The notes under the pieces were generated by a model. It was not told the origin of the DNA and did no database searches. It saw only the letters and a program-made list of their open reading frames with translations. The position numbers and the translations under genes are program-made. Positions 21,603 through 28,771 of a stretch of 28,771 bases of DNA are shown one piece after another (the stretch's first letter is position 1; each line of letters begins with the position of its first letter). The stretch comes from JAFGTP01 sp964472715 (GTDB taxonomy: Bacteria > Fidelibacterota > UBA2242 > JAFGTP01), in contig CAYYMT010000042.1 in assembly GCA_964472715.1 (NCBI GenBank), positions 1-28,771 of the forward strand, written 5' to 3'.

Positions 21603-23411
21603 TTACTTATTCAATAATCCACCGCGCTTGTAAATCTCCATTTGGACTGTGGAAAAGGGATTCAACCGGGCGGTTTTATCATTTTCATGATTGATTATTT
21701 CACTGGTTTCCAGGTTAATGGTGATTTTATCACCCTCTTTCAGGTCCAGTTTTTTCAGTTCATCAGGATCATAGGTCAAAATCGGCAGAGCGGCATTGAT
21801 GGCATTGCGTTCATAGATCGCGCCATAGGATTCCGCCAGTATGAGGGGAATTCCCAGGGATTTAAAGCAATCCACGGCCTGCTGGCGGGAGCTGCCGGCG
21901 CCGAAGTTCTTTCCGGTAATGACAATATCACCGGGTTCGGCCTCTTTGGCAAAATTCTCAAATCCTTCAAGATTATCGAAGGTATATTGTCCCATTTCAT
22001 CAATATCAGTAATCGTCAGATAGCGATTATGAAAGATCATATCGGTATCAATATCATCTTCCGGCACTAATCTAACCTTACCGGTGAATTCTACCGGAAT
22101 GCTGTCCGGCTTAGCTGCTTTTTTCAAATCACCTAATTTAAGTCCCTGAGTGGTAAATTCCCGGGGGGTTGCGGGTATTTCATCAGGAGTAGTAATGACA
22201 CCGGCCACTGCCGAGGCCGCTACTACCGCCGGTGAAGCGAGGAAAACACTGCCTTTCCCCTGTTTGCCGGCAAAATTACGGTTCCCGGTACTAATGGTGA
22301 TTTCTCCCGGTCCATTCTGCCCCACCTGACCGGCCGCGCATCCGGCACATCCGGCATTGGAAACCAAAGCGCCGGCCTGCTTAAAAATCCGGATCAGTCC
22401 TTCATCCAGGGCCTGTTGCCAGACTTCATCGGTAGAGGGGACTATTTTCAGGACGACTCCGGGCGCGACTTCACGGCCTTTTAAAACCGCTGCCGCAATT
22501 CGCAGATCACTAAGCCGCCCATTGGTACAGCTGCCGATAAAAGCGGAATCAATTTTCCTGCCCTTGACATCGGCGATATCCGTATCATCGTGGGGATGTC
22601 CCGGCAACGCCACCATGGGTCTGAATTTGCTTGCATCCAGTTCGATTTCCTTGGCATATCTGGCATTTTTAGCCGCATACACAGGATTAACCGTTTTCCC
22701 GGTCAGCGTTTCCAGTTCTTTAACAACCTGGTCACTGGGCGGAAACAACAGTATGATGGCGCCGAGTTCGGTACCCATGGATGAAATGGTAATTCTGTCA
22801 TCCAGAGTTAATTGATCAACCGCCTCGCCGTACAACTCAACGGAATAGCCTAATAATTCCCGGGTACTGAAATTATCCAGCAGATTCAGCACAAAATCCT
22901 TGGCGGATAAGTTTTTCGGCATTTTACCGTTGATAGTCAGTTTCACAGATTCCGGCACTTTGAACCAGGATTTTCCACTGGCCCAGACCGCCGCAATGTC
23001 CTGGTCTCCCATTCCCTGTCCAAAAGCGCCAATGGAGCCCATAATATTGGCATGGGAATCCGTGGATACAAAGGTACCACCCGGCTGGATCAATCCCCTG
23101 TCAATGGCTAAATGGGTGCCGATACCGGTGTTGATATCATAAACCCGCAGGCCCTCTTCCCGGGCGAACTGCCGGCAAAAATGCTGATTGGCCGCATATT
23201 TCTGATCGGAGCCACCGGGATTACAGTCAAAGGTAAAAAAAGTTTTGGACGGATCATCCACTGTCAAACCATTTTCAATCAGGTTCTTGACCACATTGGC
23301 GCCGCCAAAATCCCGGGCCGCCCGGGCGTCGATTTCCACGTCAATAATTTCACCGGGCTTAATGATCTTTTTCCCGGAATGATTGGCGAGTATCTTTTCT
23401 ATGAGATTCAT
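21603..23411 (-). CDS. Single-chain LeuC-LeuD-type hydro-lyase (aconitase superfamily)
   Basis: A 602-residue Fe-S isomerase/dehydratase. Residues 1-430 are LeuC-like with the cluster cysteines C295 (GSCTNGR) and C355/C358 (NAGCAGC). Residues 440-602 are the swivel domain, LeuD-like, with DDIDTDMIFHNRYLT (452-466) and GAGSSRQQA (504-512), where LeuD proteins usually have GCGSSREQA. Domain order equals LeuC followed by LeuD in one chain, shorter than classical aconitase. It could be an aconitase, homoaconitase or isopropylmalate-type enzyme; the substrate loop does not settle this. The start overlaps the HD gene stop in ATGA, and it is last in the operon, followed by a terminator. Confidence 0.85.
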   Translation of the reverse strand: MNLIEKILANHSGKKIIKPGEIIDVEIDARAARDFGGANVVKNLIENGLTVDDPSKTFFTFDCNPGGSDQKYAANQHFCRQFAREEGLRVYDINTGIGTHLAIDRGLIQPGGTFVSTDSHANIMGSIGAFGQGMGDQDIAAVWASGKSWFKVPESVKLTINGKMPKNLSAKDFVLNLLDNFSTRELLGYSVELYGEAVDQLTLDDRITISSMGTELGAIILLFPPSDQVVKELETLTGKTVNPVYAAKNARYAKEIELDASKFRPMVALPGHPHDDTDIADVKGRKIDSAFIGSCTNGRLSDLRIAAAVLKGREVAPGVVLKIVPSTDEVWQQALDEGLIRIFKQAGALVSNAGCAGCAAGQVGQNGPGEITISTGNRNFAGKQGKGSVFLASPAVVAASAVAGVITTPDEIPATPREFTTQGLKLGDLKKAAKPDSIPVEFTGKVRLVPEDDIDTDMIFHNRYLTITDIDEMGQYTFDNLEGFENFAKEAEPGDIVITGKNFGAGSSRQQAVDCFKSLGIPLILAESYGAIYERNAINAALPILTYDPDELKKLDLKEGDKITINLETSEIINHENDKTARLNPFSTVQMEIYKRGGLLNK

Positions 23412-23959
23412 ACTTCCAGCCTTTCCTTAAAGGGTAAAAAAGTCATAAAATCCGCATGATGAACAATGTAAGCTTCGGTTGTCCGCTTGATCTTGTCACC
23501 TTCACCGGCATGGGCCGCGATAATATGACAAACTTCCGCAGGCACGCCGCATTCCTCAGCCAGTGAAACACCGGAAAAGGGATGACGCAGATATTTACCA
23601 TAGGTTCCCTGCACAGCCTTGCCCTCATCATCAAGCACATATTCCAGCATTTTGCCAACGTCCGCCAGGATCGCCCCGGCAATCAGCACATTCATATCAA
23701 CAGTTAGTTCACCGTGATACATTTCATTGATCTTTTTGCCGGCATCACGGGCAATATGCACCACTGACCGTTTGTGGTCCATAAAAGTAACTTTCAGGTC
23801 CGGGCCGCACAAAAGTGTAAAAGGAATGCGGTTCAGATCCTTTGGATTCAGCACACTGCGGTCCATGGCTTTTTCCCAGGTTAACGCGGTCTTTTCACGA
23901 AGATCATGGTCTTCAATCCATTCCAGTTCCGGCCACAAATCGAGTATTTCTTTCTTCAT
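23408..23959 (-). CDS. HD-domain protein with altered HD doublet
   Basis: A 183-residue protein with the helical layout of HD phosphohydrolases: MDHKRSVVHIARDAGKKI (60-77), AGAILADVGKMLEYV (94-108), KYLRHPFSGVSLAEECG (122-138), HIIAAHAGEG (145-154), and HHAD (167-170). The metal-binding HD doublet normally read as HD-x-GK is here A99-D100, so one metal ligand is missing, while H126, H150 and D170 remain. It may use one metal, an altered site, or be a binding protein. It is coupled to the fused dehydratase gene by ATGA overlap and preceded by GAGGA, inside an operon of carboxylic-acid enzymes. The family call is good; activity is unknown. Confidence 0.75.
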   Translation of the reverse strand: MKKEILDLWPELEWIEDHDLREKTALTWEKAMDRSVLNPKDLNRIPFTLLCGPDLKVTFMDHKRSVVHIARDAGKKINEMYHGELTVDMNVLIAGAILADVGKMLEYVLDDEGKAVQGTYGKYLRHPFSGVSLAEECGVPAEVCHIIAAHAGEGDKIKRTTEAYIVHHADFMTFLPFKERLEV

Positions 23960-23980
23960 ATTAAATCCTCTAAAATTTTG

Positions 23981-24016
23981 GTTGAGGTTAAGGTTAAGGT
24001 TGAGGTTAAGGCTGAG
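23981..24016. repeat. Telomere-like hexamer array, 6 units
   Basis: Hexamers GTTGAG, GTTAAG, GTTAAG, GTTGAG, GTTAAG and a variant GCTGAG, in the same phase and first-four order as 3444-3485. It lies between the HD gene start and the dehydrogenase stop inside the operon. Confidence 0.85.
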
Positions 24017-24033
24017 GTTGCGCAGCCTTAACC
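24004..24033. other. Intra-operon hairpin overlapping the hexamer array
   Basis: Perfect 11-bp stem GGTTAAGGCTG and CAGCCTTAACC with an 8-base loop, 10 bases after the dehydrogenase stop. There is no U-run after it on the minus strand, so it is better seen as an mRNA stabiliser or processing hairpin between dehydrogenase and HD genes than as a terminator. Confidence 0.6.
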
Positions 24034-24043
24034 TGTTCCTTAT

Positions 24044-25243
24044 TTACTTCAATTTTGCAATAATCGCATCCGCCATCTGGGTGGTTGAAGCAGCCCCCTG
24101 CTCAATCACTTCCGGACGGCCTTTTAGTTTCATCATATCATAGGTTCGCACATCGCCTTCGGAAATCACTTCAGCTACCGCATTGCGGATTTTTGCTGCG
24201 ATTTCTTTTTCATCGATAAAATCCAGCATCATACATGCGGAAGCTACCATTGCGATAGGATTAACGATCGATGTTTCATATTCAGCATATTTCGGCGCTG
24301 AACCGTGGGTTGGCTCAAACACGCCAATGCCTGATTGCGGATTAAATTGCGCCGAGCAGGCAAATCCCAGTCCGCCGATCAATCCGGCAAATCCGTCGGA
24401 AACAATATCCCCAAACATATTTCCCGCCACGATCACACTGTAATCTTCCGGGTTTTTGGTCAGCCACATCATTTGCGCGTCAATATTGGTATTCCATAAT
24501 TGAATATCAGGATAATCGGCTTTCTGAATATCCTTGGCCATCTGATACATCATGCCGGAGGTTTCCCTGATCACATTGGGCTTTTCACATACAGTGACTG
24601 ACTTGTAGCCAAATTCCTTGGCATGGTCAAAAGCCGCTCTCAGTATCCGTTCCGTTGCTTTTTTTGTGAAGATCCGGGTGGAAACCGATAATTCTTCCTT
24701 GGGTACGTCACTGAAATTTTTCACAAATTTCGAATGTGTTTTCAAAGCTTCATAGACTTTTTCTTCGGGATTTGACCATTCCACACCACCATAGAGTCCT
24801 TCGGTATTCTGTCGAAAGATCACCGCGTCGATCTCCGGTTCTTCGATGGTATTGCCCTGACCGCGACGAATGAAATTCAGAGGATTACCCTTATAGGATT
24901 TACAGGGTCGCATACAGATATCCAGTCCGAAGTGCTGCCGTAAGCCAACAATCGGTGAGGAATAGATCAGGCCTTTGCCACCCAGTTCCGGCGCCAGTTC
25001 TTCGGCCGCGGCATCTTTGGGTTTAGAAGTAATCGCGCCAAAAAGTGCGATTTTATGTTCTTCGATCATATCTAATGTTCTCTGTGGTAATGGATTACCT
25101 TCTTTGCGCCAGTATTCCCAGCCAATATCGGCTTCCAGGTACTCGGCTTCAAATCCGGCCGCGTCCAGTACGCGAATTGCTTCATCTAATACTGCTTTGC
25201 CAATGCCATCGCCAGGCATTGCTACGATTTTTCTTTTCGCCAT
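24044..25243 (-). CDS. Isocitrate/isopropylmalate-family dehydrogenase with NADP-type signature
   Basis: A 399-residue decarboxylating 2-hydroxyacid dehydrogenase: MPGDGIGKAVLDEAI (9-23), the substrate loop SSPIVGLRQHFGLDICMRP (95-113), NTEGLYGGVEW with the catalytic Tyr (Y151), the family lysine near 194-195, and GNMFGDIVSDGFAGLIGGLG with metal-binding D279 and D283. S96 aligns with the isocitrate-contacting Ser of E. coli Icd, but the following Asn position is I98. HGSAPKYA (313-320) has Lys-Tyr as in NADP-dependent Icd, not Asp-Ile of NAD enzymes, and TYDMMK keeps the second Tyr with Lys for Arg. So NADP use is likely; substrate isocitrate or a homologue. GAAGGGA precedes the ATG. Confidence 0.88.
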   Translation of the reverse strand: MAKRKIVAMPGDGIGKAVLDEAIRVLDAAGFEAEYLEADIGWEYWRKEGNPLPQRTLDMIEEHKIALFGAITSKPKDAAAEELAPELGGKGLIYSSPIVGLRQHFGLDICMRPCKSYKGNPLNFIRRGQGNTIEEPEIDAVIFRQNTEGLYGGVEWSNPEEKVYEALKTHSKFVKNFSDVPKEELSVSTRIFTKKATERILRAAFDHAKEFGYKSVTVCEKPNVIRETSGMMYQMAKDIQKADYPDIQLWNTNIDAQMMWLTKNPEDYSVIVAGNMFGDIVSDGFAGLIGGLGFACSAQFNPQSGIGVFEPTHGSAPKYAEYETSIVNPIAMVASACMMLDFIDEKEIAAKIRNAVAEVISEGDVRTYDMMKLKGRPEVIEQGAASTTQMADAIIAKLK

Positions 25244-25263
25244 AAAAATTTCCCTTCTTTCTT

Positions 25264-26430
25264 TCAGTTATTCACAAAAATCGGATCGATATGAATTTCA
25301 AAATCAATATCGTCGATCTTTTCTGTTAATCTCTTCAATAATTTATCTCTCATTTCCTTATGGTTATGACTCTCATCGGGAAAGACAACATCAAAAACAA
25401 CAATATCATGCTCCCGGTTCATGCGGACATCATGAAAATCCTTTAGAAACTCCAGCTCTTCATGCAATGACATCAATTCATGTTTCACCTGTTTGAGGAG
25501 AGGATTGTCCAGTTCAATCGGATCTATATGGACAGTGACATAGGCATCCAGAGATTCCGTTAACTTCTTCTCCACATCCCGGGCAATACTATGGGTTTCG
25601 CCGCAGGAGAGTTGAGAATTGACTTCAATATGGAGTGAGATGAATTTATTATCGCCATATTGATGGACAATAATATCGTGGGAATCAATGACACCGGCCA
25701 CTGAGTTTGAGTTTTTTTTCACCTTTTGAATGAATTCATCGGCAGGCGCCACACCCAAAATCAAACCGCCCGCTTCCAGGGATATTGAAAACCCGGTATA
25801 GATCAACATCAATCCCACCAAACCGCTGCCAACGCCATCCATATAGTAAAGCCCGAATTTACCCAGGTAAACACTGATGAGTACAAAAACAGTGGATATT
25901 ACATCTGTGTAATGATGCACGGCATCAGCTTTGATTGACTGGGAATCGATTTTCACGCCAATATACTTCGTCAGGTGACCCATCCAGAATTTCACCAGCA
26001 TAGTAAAAATAATGATTCCCAGAATCGGCAGGGAATACTTGAACTCAGCCGGATGGCTAAAGCGGTCAATCCCCTCTCTGACAAATTCGATTCCGGCGAC
26101 GATCAGGATAATGGCAATTACCAATGTCGCCACATATTCCGCCCGCTGATGCCCAAAGGGATGTTCCTTATCCGGCGGCTTTCCCGCGATCCTGAATCCA
26201 ATGATCACGATCACCGAGGTCGCCGTATCGGAAATTGAATGGATGGAATCCGCTACCAGTGCCAGTGAATTGATCAGAAGGCCTGTGGTCAGTTTGATAA
26301 TAAACAATATTGAATTGACCGCAATACTGGACCAACCGGCAAAGTTGCCATAACGGGCACGGGTTTGTTTCCACTCTTTGCTTTCTTTTACAAAGAGCGA
26401 AAGCAGTTTGTCATGCAACGTTGTTATCAT
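25264..26430 (-). CDS. CDF-family cation efflux transporter
   Basis: A 388-residue cation diffusion facilitator. Six membrane helices span about 30-240. Metal-site residues are visible as ADSIHSISD (60-68; D61, H64, D68) in helix 2, HPFGHQRAE (90-98) at the cytosolic loop, and H172/D176 in ADAVHHYTD (helix 5). The cytosolic part (240-388) is longer than in FieF and holds what looks like a dimerisation domain followed by a second, similar half (VFDVVFPDESHNHKEMR). It would export Zn, Fe or Mn by proton exchange. Its ATG overlaps the LeuD-like stop in ATGA, and the dehydrogenase follows after 20 bases, tying it into the Fe-S enzyme operon. The metal is not predictable. Confidence 0.92.
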   Translation of the reverse strand: MITTLHDKLLSLFVKESKEWKQTRARYGNFAGWSSIAVNSILFIIKLTTGLLINSLALVADSIHSISDTATSVIVIIGFRIAGKPPDKEHPFGHQRAEYVATLVIAIILIVAGIEFVREGIDRFSHPAEFKYSLPILGIIIFTMLVKFWMGHLTKYIGVKIDSQSIKADAVHHYTDVISTVFVLISVYLGKFGLYYMDGVGSGLVGLMLIYTGFSISLEAGGLILGVAPADEFIQKVKKNSNSVAGVIDSHDIIVHQYGDNKFISLHIEVNSQLSCGETHSIARDVEKKLTESLDAYVTVHIDPIELDNPLLKQVKHELMSLHEELEFLKDFHDVRMNREHDIVVFDVVFPDESHNHKEMRDKLLKRLTEKIDDIDFEIHIDPIFVNN

Positions 26431-26921
26431 TCAATTCCCAGTTTTTTCCTTGTATAGGGTATTAGGCCTCCGGCATCGAAAATTCCCACAACCTCTTCCG
26501 GTAAGGGCGGAAAAGTGAAGGTTTCCTGACCGGTTTTGATCGTTCCCTTATCGGTATCAATTTCAATGGTGTCGCCATGATTAACCGCATCCACCAGGTC
26601 CGGTGATGTCAGGGCCGGCAACCCGTAATTGATACAATTGCGGTAAAAAATCCGCGCAAAGGATTTTCCAATCACCGCGCCTACGCCGGCATAAACAAGA
26701 CAGGCGGCAGCTTGTTCACGGGAACTGCCGCAGCCGAAATTGGTTCCACCGACTATAATATCATTCTCCTGAACATTTTTGGCAAAATCCGCATCCAGGT
26801 CTTCCAGGGCAATTTTCGCCATCTCTTCGGGTTCCGTGACAGTATAGGTATACTTGCCGGGAAAGAGCACATCGGTATTGATGTCATCACCATATTTCCA
26901 TACTTTGCCTTTTATAATCAT
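26427..26921 (-). CDS. LeuD/DmdB-family dehydratase small subunit
   Basis: A 164-residue swivel subunit: WKYGDDINTDVLFPGKYTYT (8-27), GGTNFGCGSSREQAA (58-72), and the NCINYGLPAL helix-strand end. These are the core signatures of small subunits of isopropylmalate isomerase, homoaconitase and dimethylmalate dehydratase. The substrate-selecting loop after PGKY reads TYTVTEPEEMA, differing from the YLRT-like loop cited for homoaconitase, so the substrate stays open. It partners the LeuC-like subunit 28 bases upstream. GGGAGAA precedes the ATG. Confidence 0.88.
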   Translation of the reverse strand: MIIKGKVWKYGDDINTDVLFPGKYTYTVTEPEEMAKIALEDLDADFAKNVQENDIIVGGTNFGCGSSREQAAACLVYAGVGAVIGKSFARIFYRNCINYGLPALTSPDLVDAVNHGDTIEIDTDKGTIKTGQETFTFPPLPEEVVGIFDAGGLIPYTRKKLGIE

Positions 26922-26949
26922 TCTTTATTCTCCCTTTTATTACTGATTA

Positions 26950-28206
26950 TTACTTACCAATTTCCCTGAAATCAGCGATCTTTCCCATCAGCGCGCAATA
27001 GGCGGCTGTCCGTGGACTGGCCAGGTATACTTCGGAATTTTTATTCCCGAGACGGCCTTTAAAATTACGATTGGAGGTGGCCACAGCCACTTCGTCATCA
27101 GCCAGAATACCGGCGTGATTGCCCATGCAGGGGCCGCAACCGGGATTCATCATCACAGCGCCAAAATCAATCAGTTTTTCCACCCAGCCTTTTTTCAGGA
27201 TATCCTTATAGACATTTTTCGAAGCCGGAAAAACCACCATTCTCACATCGGGATGGATCTGGCGTCCTTCAATGATATCAACGATCTGTTCAAAATCTTC
27301 CAGCCGTCCATTGGTACAGGAACCGAAAAACACCTGGTTGATTTTCTTGCCTTTGACCTCACTGACCGGCGCGACATTATCCACTGTGTGGGGTTTGGCG
27401 ACCATGGGTTCCAATTGGGAAACATCAATATTGTAGACTTTTTCAAAATCCGCGTCCTCATCGGACTTGACGATTTCAAATTCTTTGTCGGAAACGGATT
27501 TTATATAATCAATGGTTTTCTGATCCGGTACCACATAGCCGGCTTTAGCGCCCAGTTCCACCGCCATGTTGGTCAATACAAAACGGCCGGACAAACTCAT
27601 TTCTTCAATAGTTGGCCCGCAAAATTCAATGGCTTTATACAGGGCGCCGTCAGCACCGATCTCACCGGCAATTTTCAAGACCAGGTCTTTGGCGGATATG
27701 CCTTCAGGAAATTTTCCGGTGACGTGAATTTTAATGGTTTCCGGGACTTTCAGCCAGATTTTTCCCCGCGCCATGATCACCGCCATTTCACTGCGGCCGA
27801 TCCCGGCGGAAAAAGCGCCAAAGGCGCCATAGGATGTGGTGTGAGAATCCGAGCCCACGATCAATGTCCCGGGCAATACATGGCCTTCTTCATGCATCAC
27901 CTGGTGACAGATGCCCCGGTTGATGTCGTAAAAATGCTTCACTCCCTGCTCAGCCACAAATTCACGAATATCTTTATGATTCTGAGCAAACTTTGCATTC
28001 GCCGCCGGTGTGGCATGGTCCAAAATTATGACATGCTTGTCCGGATCATAGACTTTTTTAACACCGATACTGTAAAACTTTTTTGAAATAGCGGCTGTGT
28101 TGTCATGCGACATGGCAACATCAGGTTCAATTTCCACAATTTCACCGGCAACCACCGGTTTACCTGCTTTTTTTCCTAAGATTTTTTCTGAAAAGGTCTT
28201 TCCCAT
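26950..28206 (-). CDS. LeuC-family dehydratase large subunit (4Fe-4S)
   Basis: A 418-residue catalytic subunit. Cluster ligands are C297 in FFGSCTNGRLEDF, C357 and C360 in MNPGCGPCMG. The substrate and active-site blocks ILDHATPAAN (61-70), VGSDSHTTSYGAFGAFSAG (117-135) and ATSNRNFKGRLG are all intact. Size equals archaeal/bacterial IPMI-type large subunits (about 420) rather than the long LeuC of enterobacteria. With the small subunit it hydrates and dehydrates a 2-alkylmalate or tricarboxylate. First gene of the operon; GGGGGAG lies 5 bases before the ATG, a very strong ribosome-binding site. Confidence 0.9.
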   Translation of the reverse strand: MGKTFSEKILGKKAGKPVVAGEIVEIEPDVAMSHDNTAAISKKFYSIGVKKVYDPDKHVIILDHATPAANAKFAQNHKDIREFVAEQGVKHFYDINRGICHQVMHEEGHVLPGTLIVGSDSHTTSYGAFGAFSAGIGRSEMAVIMARGKIWLKVPETIKIHVTGKFPEGISAKDLVLKIAGEIGADGALYKAIEFCGPTIEEMSLSGRFVLTNMAVELGAKAGYVVPDQKTIDYIKSVSDKEFEIVKSDEDADFEKVYNIDVSQLEPMVAKPHTVDNVAPVSEVKGKKINQVFFGSCTNGRLEDFEQIVDIIEGRQIHPDVRMVVFPASKNVYKDILKKGWVEKLIDFGAVMMNPGCGPCMGNHAGILADDEVAVATSNRNFKGRLGNKNSEVYLASPRTAAYCALMGKIADFREIGK

Positions 28207-28249
28207 TTGAACTCCCCCATCGTTAGTTTAATATAAAATTATTTATCTA

Positions 28250-28267
28250 ATTATAGCCACAGCTATA
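28250..28267 (-). promoter_or_regulatory. Possible -10 element with overlapping palindrome upstream of the LeuC-like gene
   Basis: On the minus strand TATAAT occupies 28255-28250. It overlaps a perfect inverted repeat TATAGC, 4-base spacer, GCTATA at 28252-28267. No good -35 hexamer is seen 16-18 bases upstream, so an activator or an alternative promoter is possible. It lies about 44 bases ahead of the start codon. Confidence 0.35.
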
Positions 28268-28322
28268 CTGCACACATGAAAATTGATTGACTCTAAAATT
28301 TCCAATGCCTGTATGTATAAAT

Positions 28323-28344
28323 AGTTCCGGATTTTTCCGGAACT
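28323..28344. other. Perfect 9-bp hairpin upstream of the dehydratase operon
   Basis: AGTTCCGGA, four T, TCCGGAACT. Rightward it is followed by GGCTTTTATATTT, so it could end a rightward transcript, but no rightward gene precedes it. Leftward it lacks a U-run and would lie upstream of or in the 5' leader. Confidence 0.5.
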
Positions 28345-28771
28345 GGCTTTTATATTTATCAACCTTCCTCCCTAAATTCAATGTTAAAATGAAACTATAA
28401 TTTTAAAAGGAAAAAGGAAAGAGTTTTTGCAAGAGAATTTTCTTTTTTTTGCAGATAATTTCAGGGCGGTTAGAAAGTAATTTTATTAAATTACAATTAA
28501 ACAAGTGTCCCGGCCGATATGCTGAAAATGGCAGGTTGTTTTGAATTACTTTGCAATGATAAAAAATTCAATGTTTCTGAATATAATATTCGATATCAGA
28601 ATAAATATCATACCTGTCCTAATTTATTATATTTTAAATCTTTAAGATTGATAAAACAACAGATTACATACCTGTTTTTATAAAATTTCAAAAGCAACCC
28701 CAAGATTTTAATTATTTCTATATTAAAGCCCTTAAAAGGGCTCCCTGGAGATGTGTGTTTTTGTACCACCA

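Larger units (their letters stand above)
28207..28771. other. Promoter and leader region of the dehydratase operon; otherwise no gene seen
   Basis: About 565 bases without a credible gene. It contains the -10-like element with palindrome (28250-28267), a hairpin (28323-28344), AT-rich sequence with an A/G-rich and a T-rich run near 28410-28450, and a short palindrome AGCCCTT-AA-AAGGGCT at 28727-28742 by the window edge. Confidence 0.6.

Noticed and set aside
27115..28086. 323-codon open frame on the plus strand opposite the LeuC-like gene
   Set aside because: It lies wholly within a well-supported LeuC-family gene, shows no family motif and no ribosome-binding site; long antisense frames are common opposite such genes.
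28519..28683. 54-codon plus-strand frame starting MLKMAGCFELL
   Set aside because: No ribosome-binding site, AT-driven composition with many Asn, Lys and Tyr, and no motif; likely chance.
28720..28771. tRNA or rRNA end at the right edge
   Set aside because: The terminal ACCACCA is not joined to any cloverleaf that I can fold, and the small palindrome there is too short.

Overview
The window reads as a scaffold fragment from an anaerobic or facultatively anaerobic Gram-negative bacterium. Evidence for an outer membrane is a TonB-dependent receptor with a signal peptide and a CsgG-like outer-membrane-type lipoprotein. Evidence for anaerobic life is an operon of NifX-like proteins, ferredoxin-bearing MinD/ParA ATPases and a DUF134 regulator, a set otherwise known mainly from strict anaerobes, plus oxygen-sensitive two-subunit Fe-S dehydratases. 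The overall style (TonB receptor, CsgG-like lipoprotein, secreted beta-propeller and DUF1028 proteins, AT-rich hairpin repeats) fits the Fibrobacteres-Chlorobi-Bacteroidetes neighbourhood (for example Marinimicrobia, Calditrichaeota or relatives). That placement is inference, because no rRNA or universal marker is present. A run of 100 N at 3778-3877 shows that this is a draft scaffold.

Layout. 1-1828: the N-terminal two thirds or so of a TonB-dependent receptor, running off the left edge. 2238-7667: a mixed housekeeping stretch with a GNAT acetyltransferase, an Smr-domain protein, a translationally coupled lipid kinase and PlsC acyltransferase pair, a TAT-signal-bearing AmmeMemoRadiSam radical SAM enzyme, free-methionine-(R)-sulfoxide reductase, and an ECF sigma factor with a small His/Cys-rich membrane protein. 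7668-8492: a gene-free repeat island with REP-like hairpins, a MITE-like element with terminal inverted repeats, a second diverged copy of its left half, and one copy of a dispersed sequence found again 13 kb away. 8493-14298: secreted SagB-type nitroreductase, secreted TPR/beta-propeller protein, DUF1028 protein, FetAB-type iron exporter, CsgG-like lipoprotein. 14386-17208: a hybrid sensor kinase with a periplasmic amino-acid-binding-type sensor.

17257-21415 holds one complete transcription unit on the minus strand. It has a sigma70-like promoter with an overlapping palindrome, then DUF134 regulator, ferredoxin, NifX-like protein with a His-rich tail, MBL-fold hydrolase, a 69-residue Cys protein, two paralogous MinD-type ATPases with inserted 2[4Fe-4S] domains, a second NifX-like protein, and a strong hairpin terminator. 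It resembles the orange-protein (ORP) loci of Desulfovibrio in content but lacks a sigma54 activator, so it looks like a variant of that poorly understood metal-cofactor system.

21557-28206 holds a second minus-strand operon: LeuC-like and LeuD-like subunits, a CDF cation transporter, an isocitrate/isopropylmalate-type dehydrogenase with an NADP-like signature, a degenerate HD-domain protein, and a single-chain LeuC-LeuD fusion. Two different aconitase-superfamily enzymes beside one decarboxylating dehydrogenase suggest 2-oxoacid or TCA-type chemistry. The condensing enzyme is absent and the substrates cannot be fixed from sequence. The last 565 bases carry only regulatory-looking palindromes and no convincing gene.
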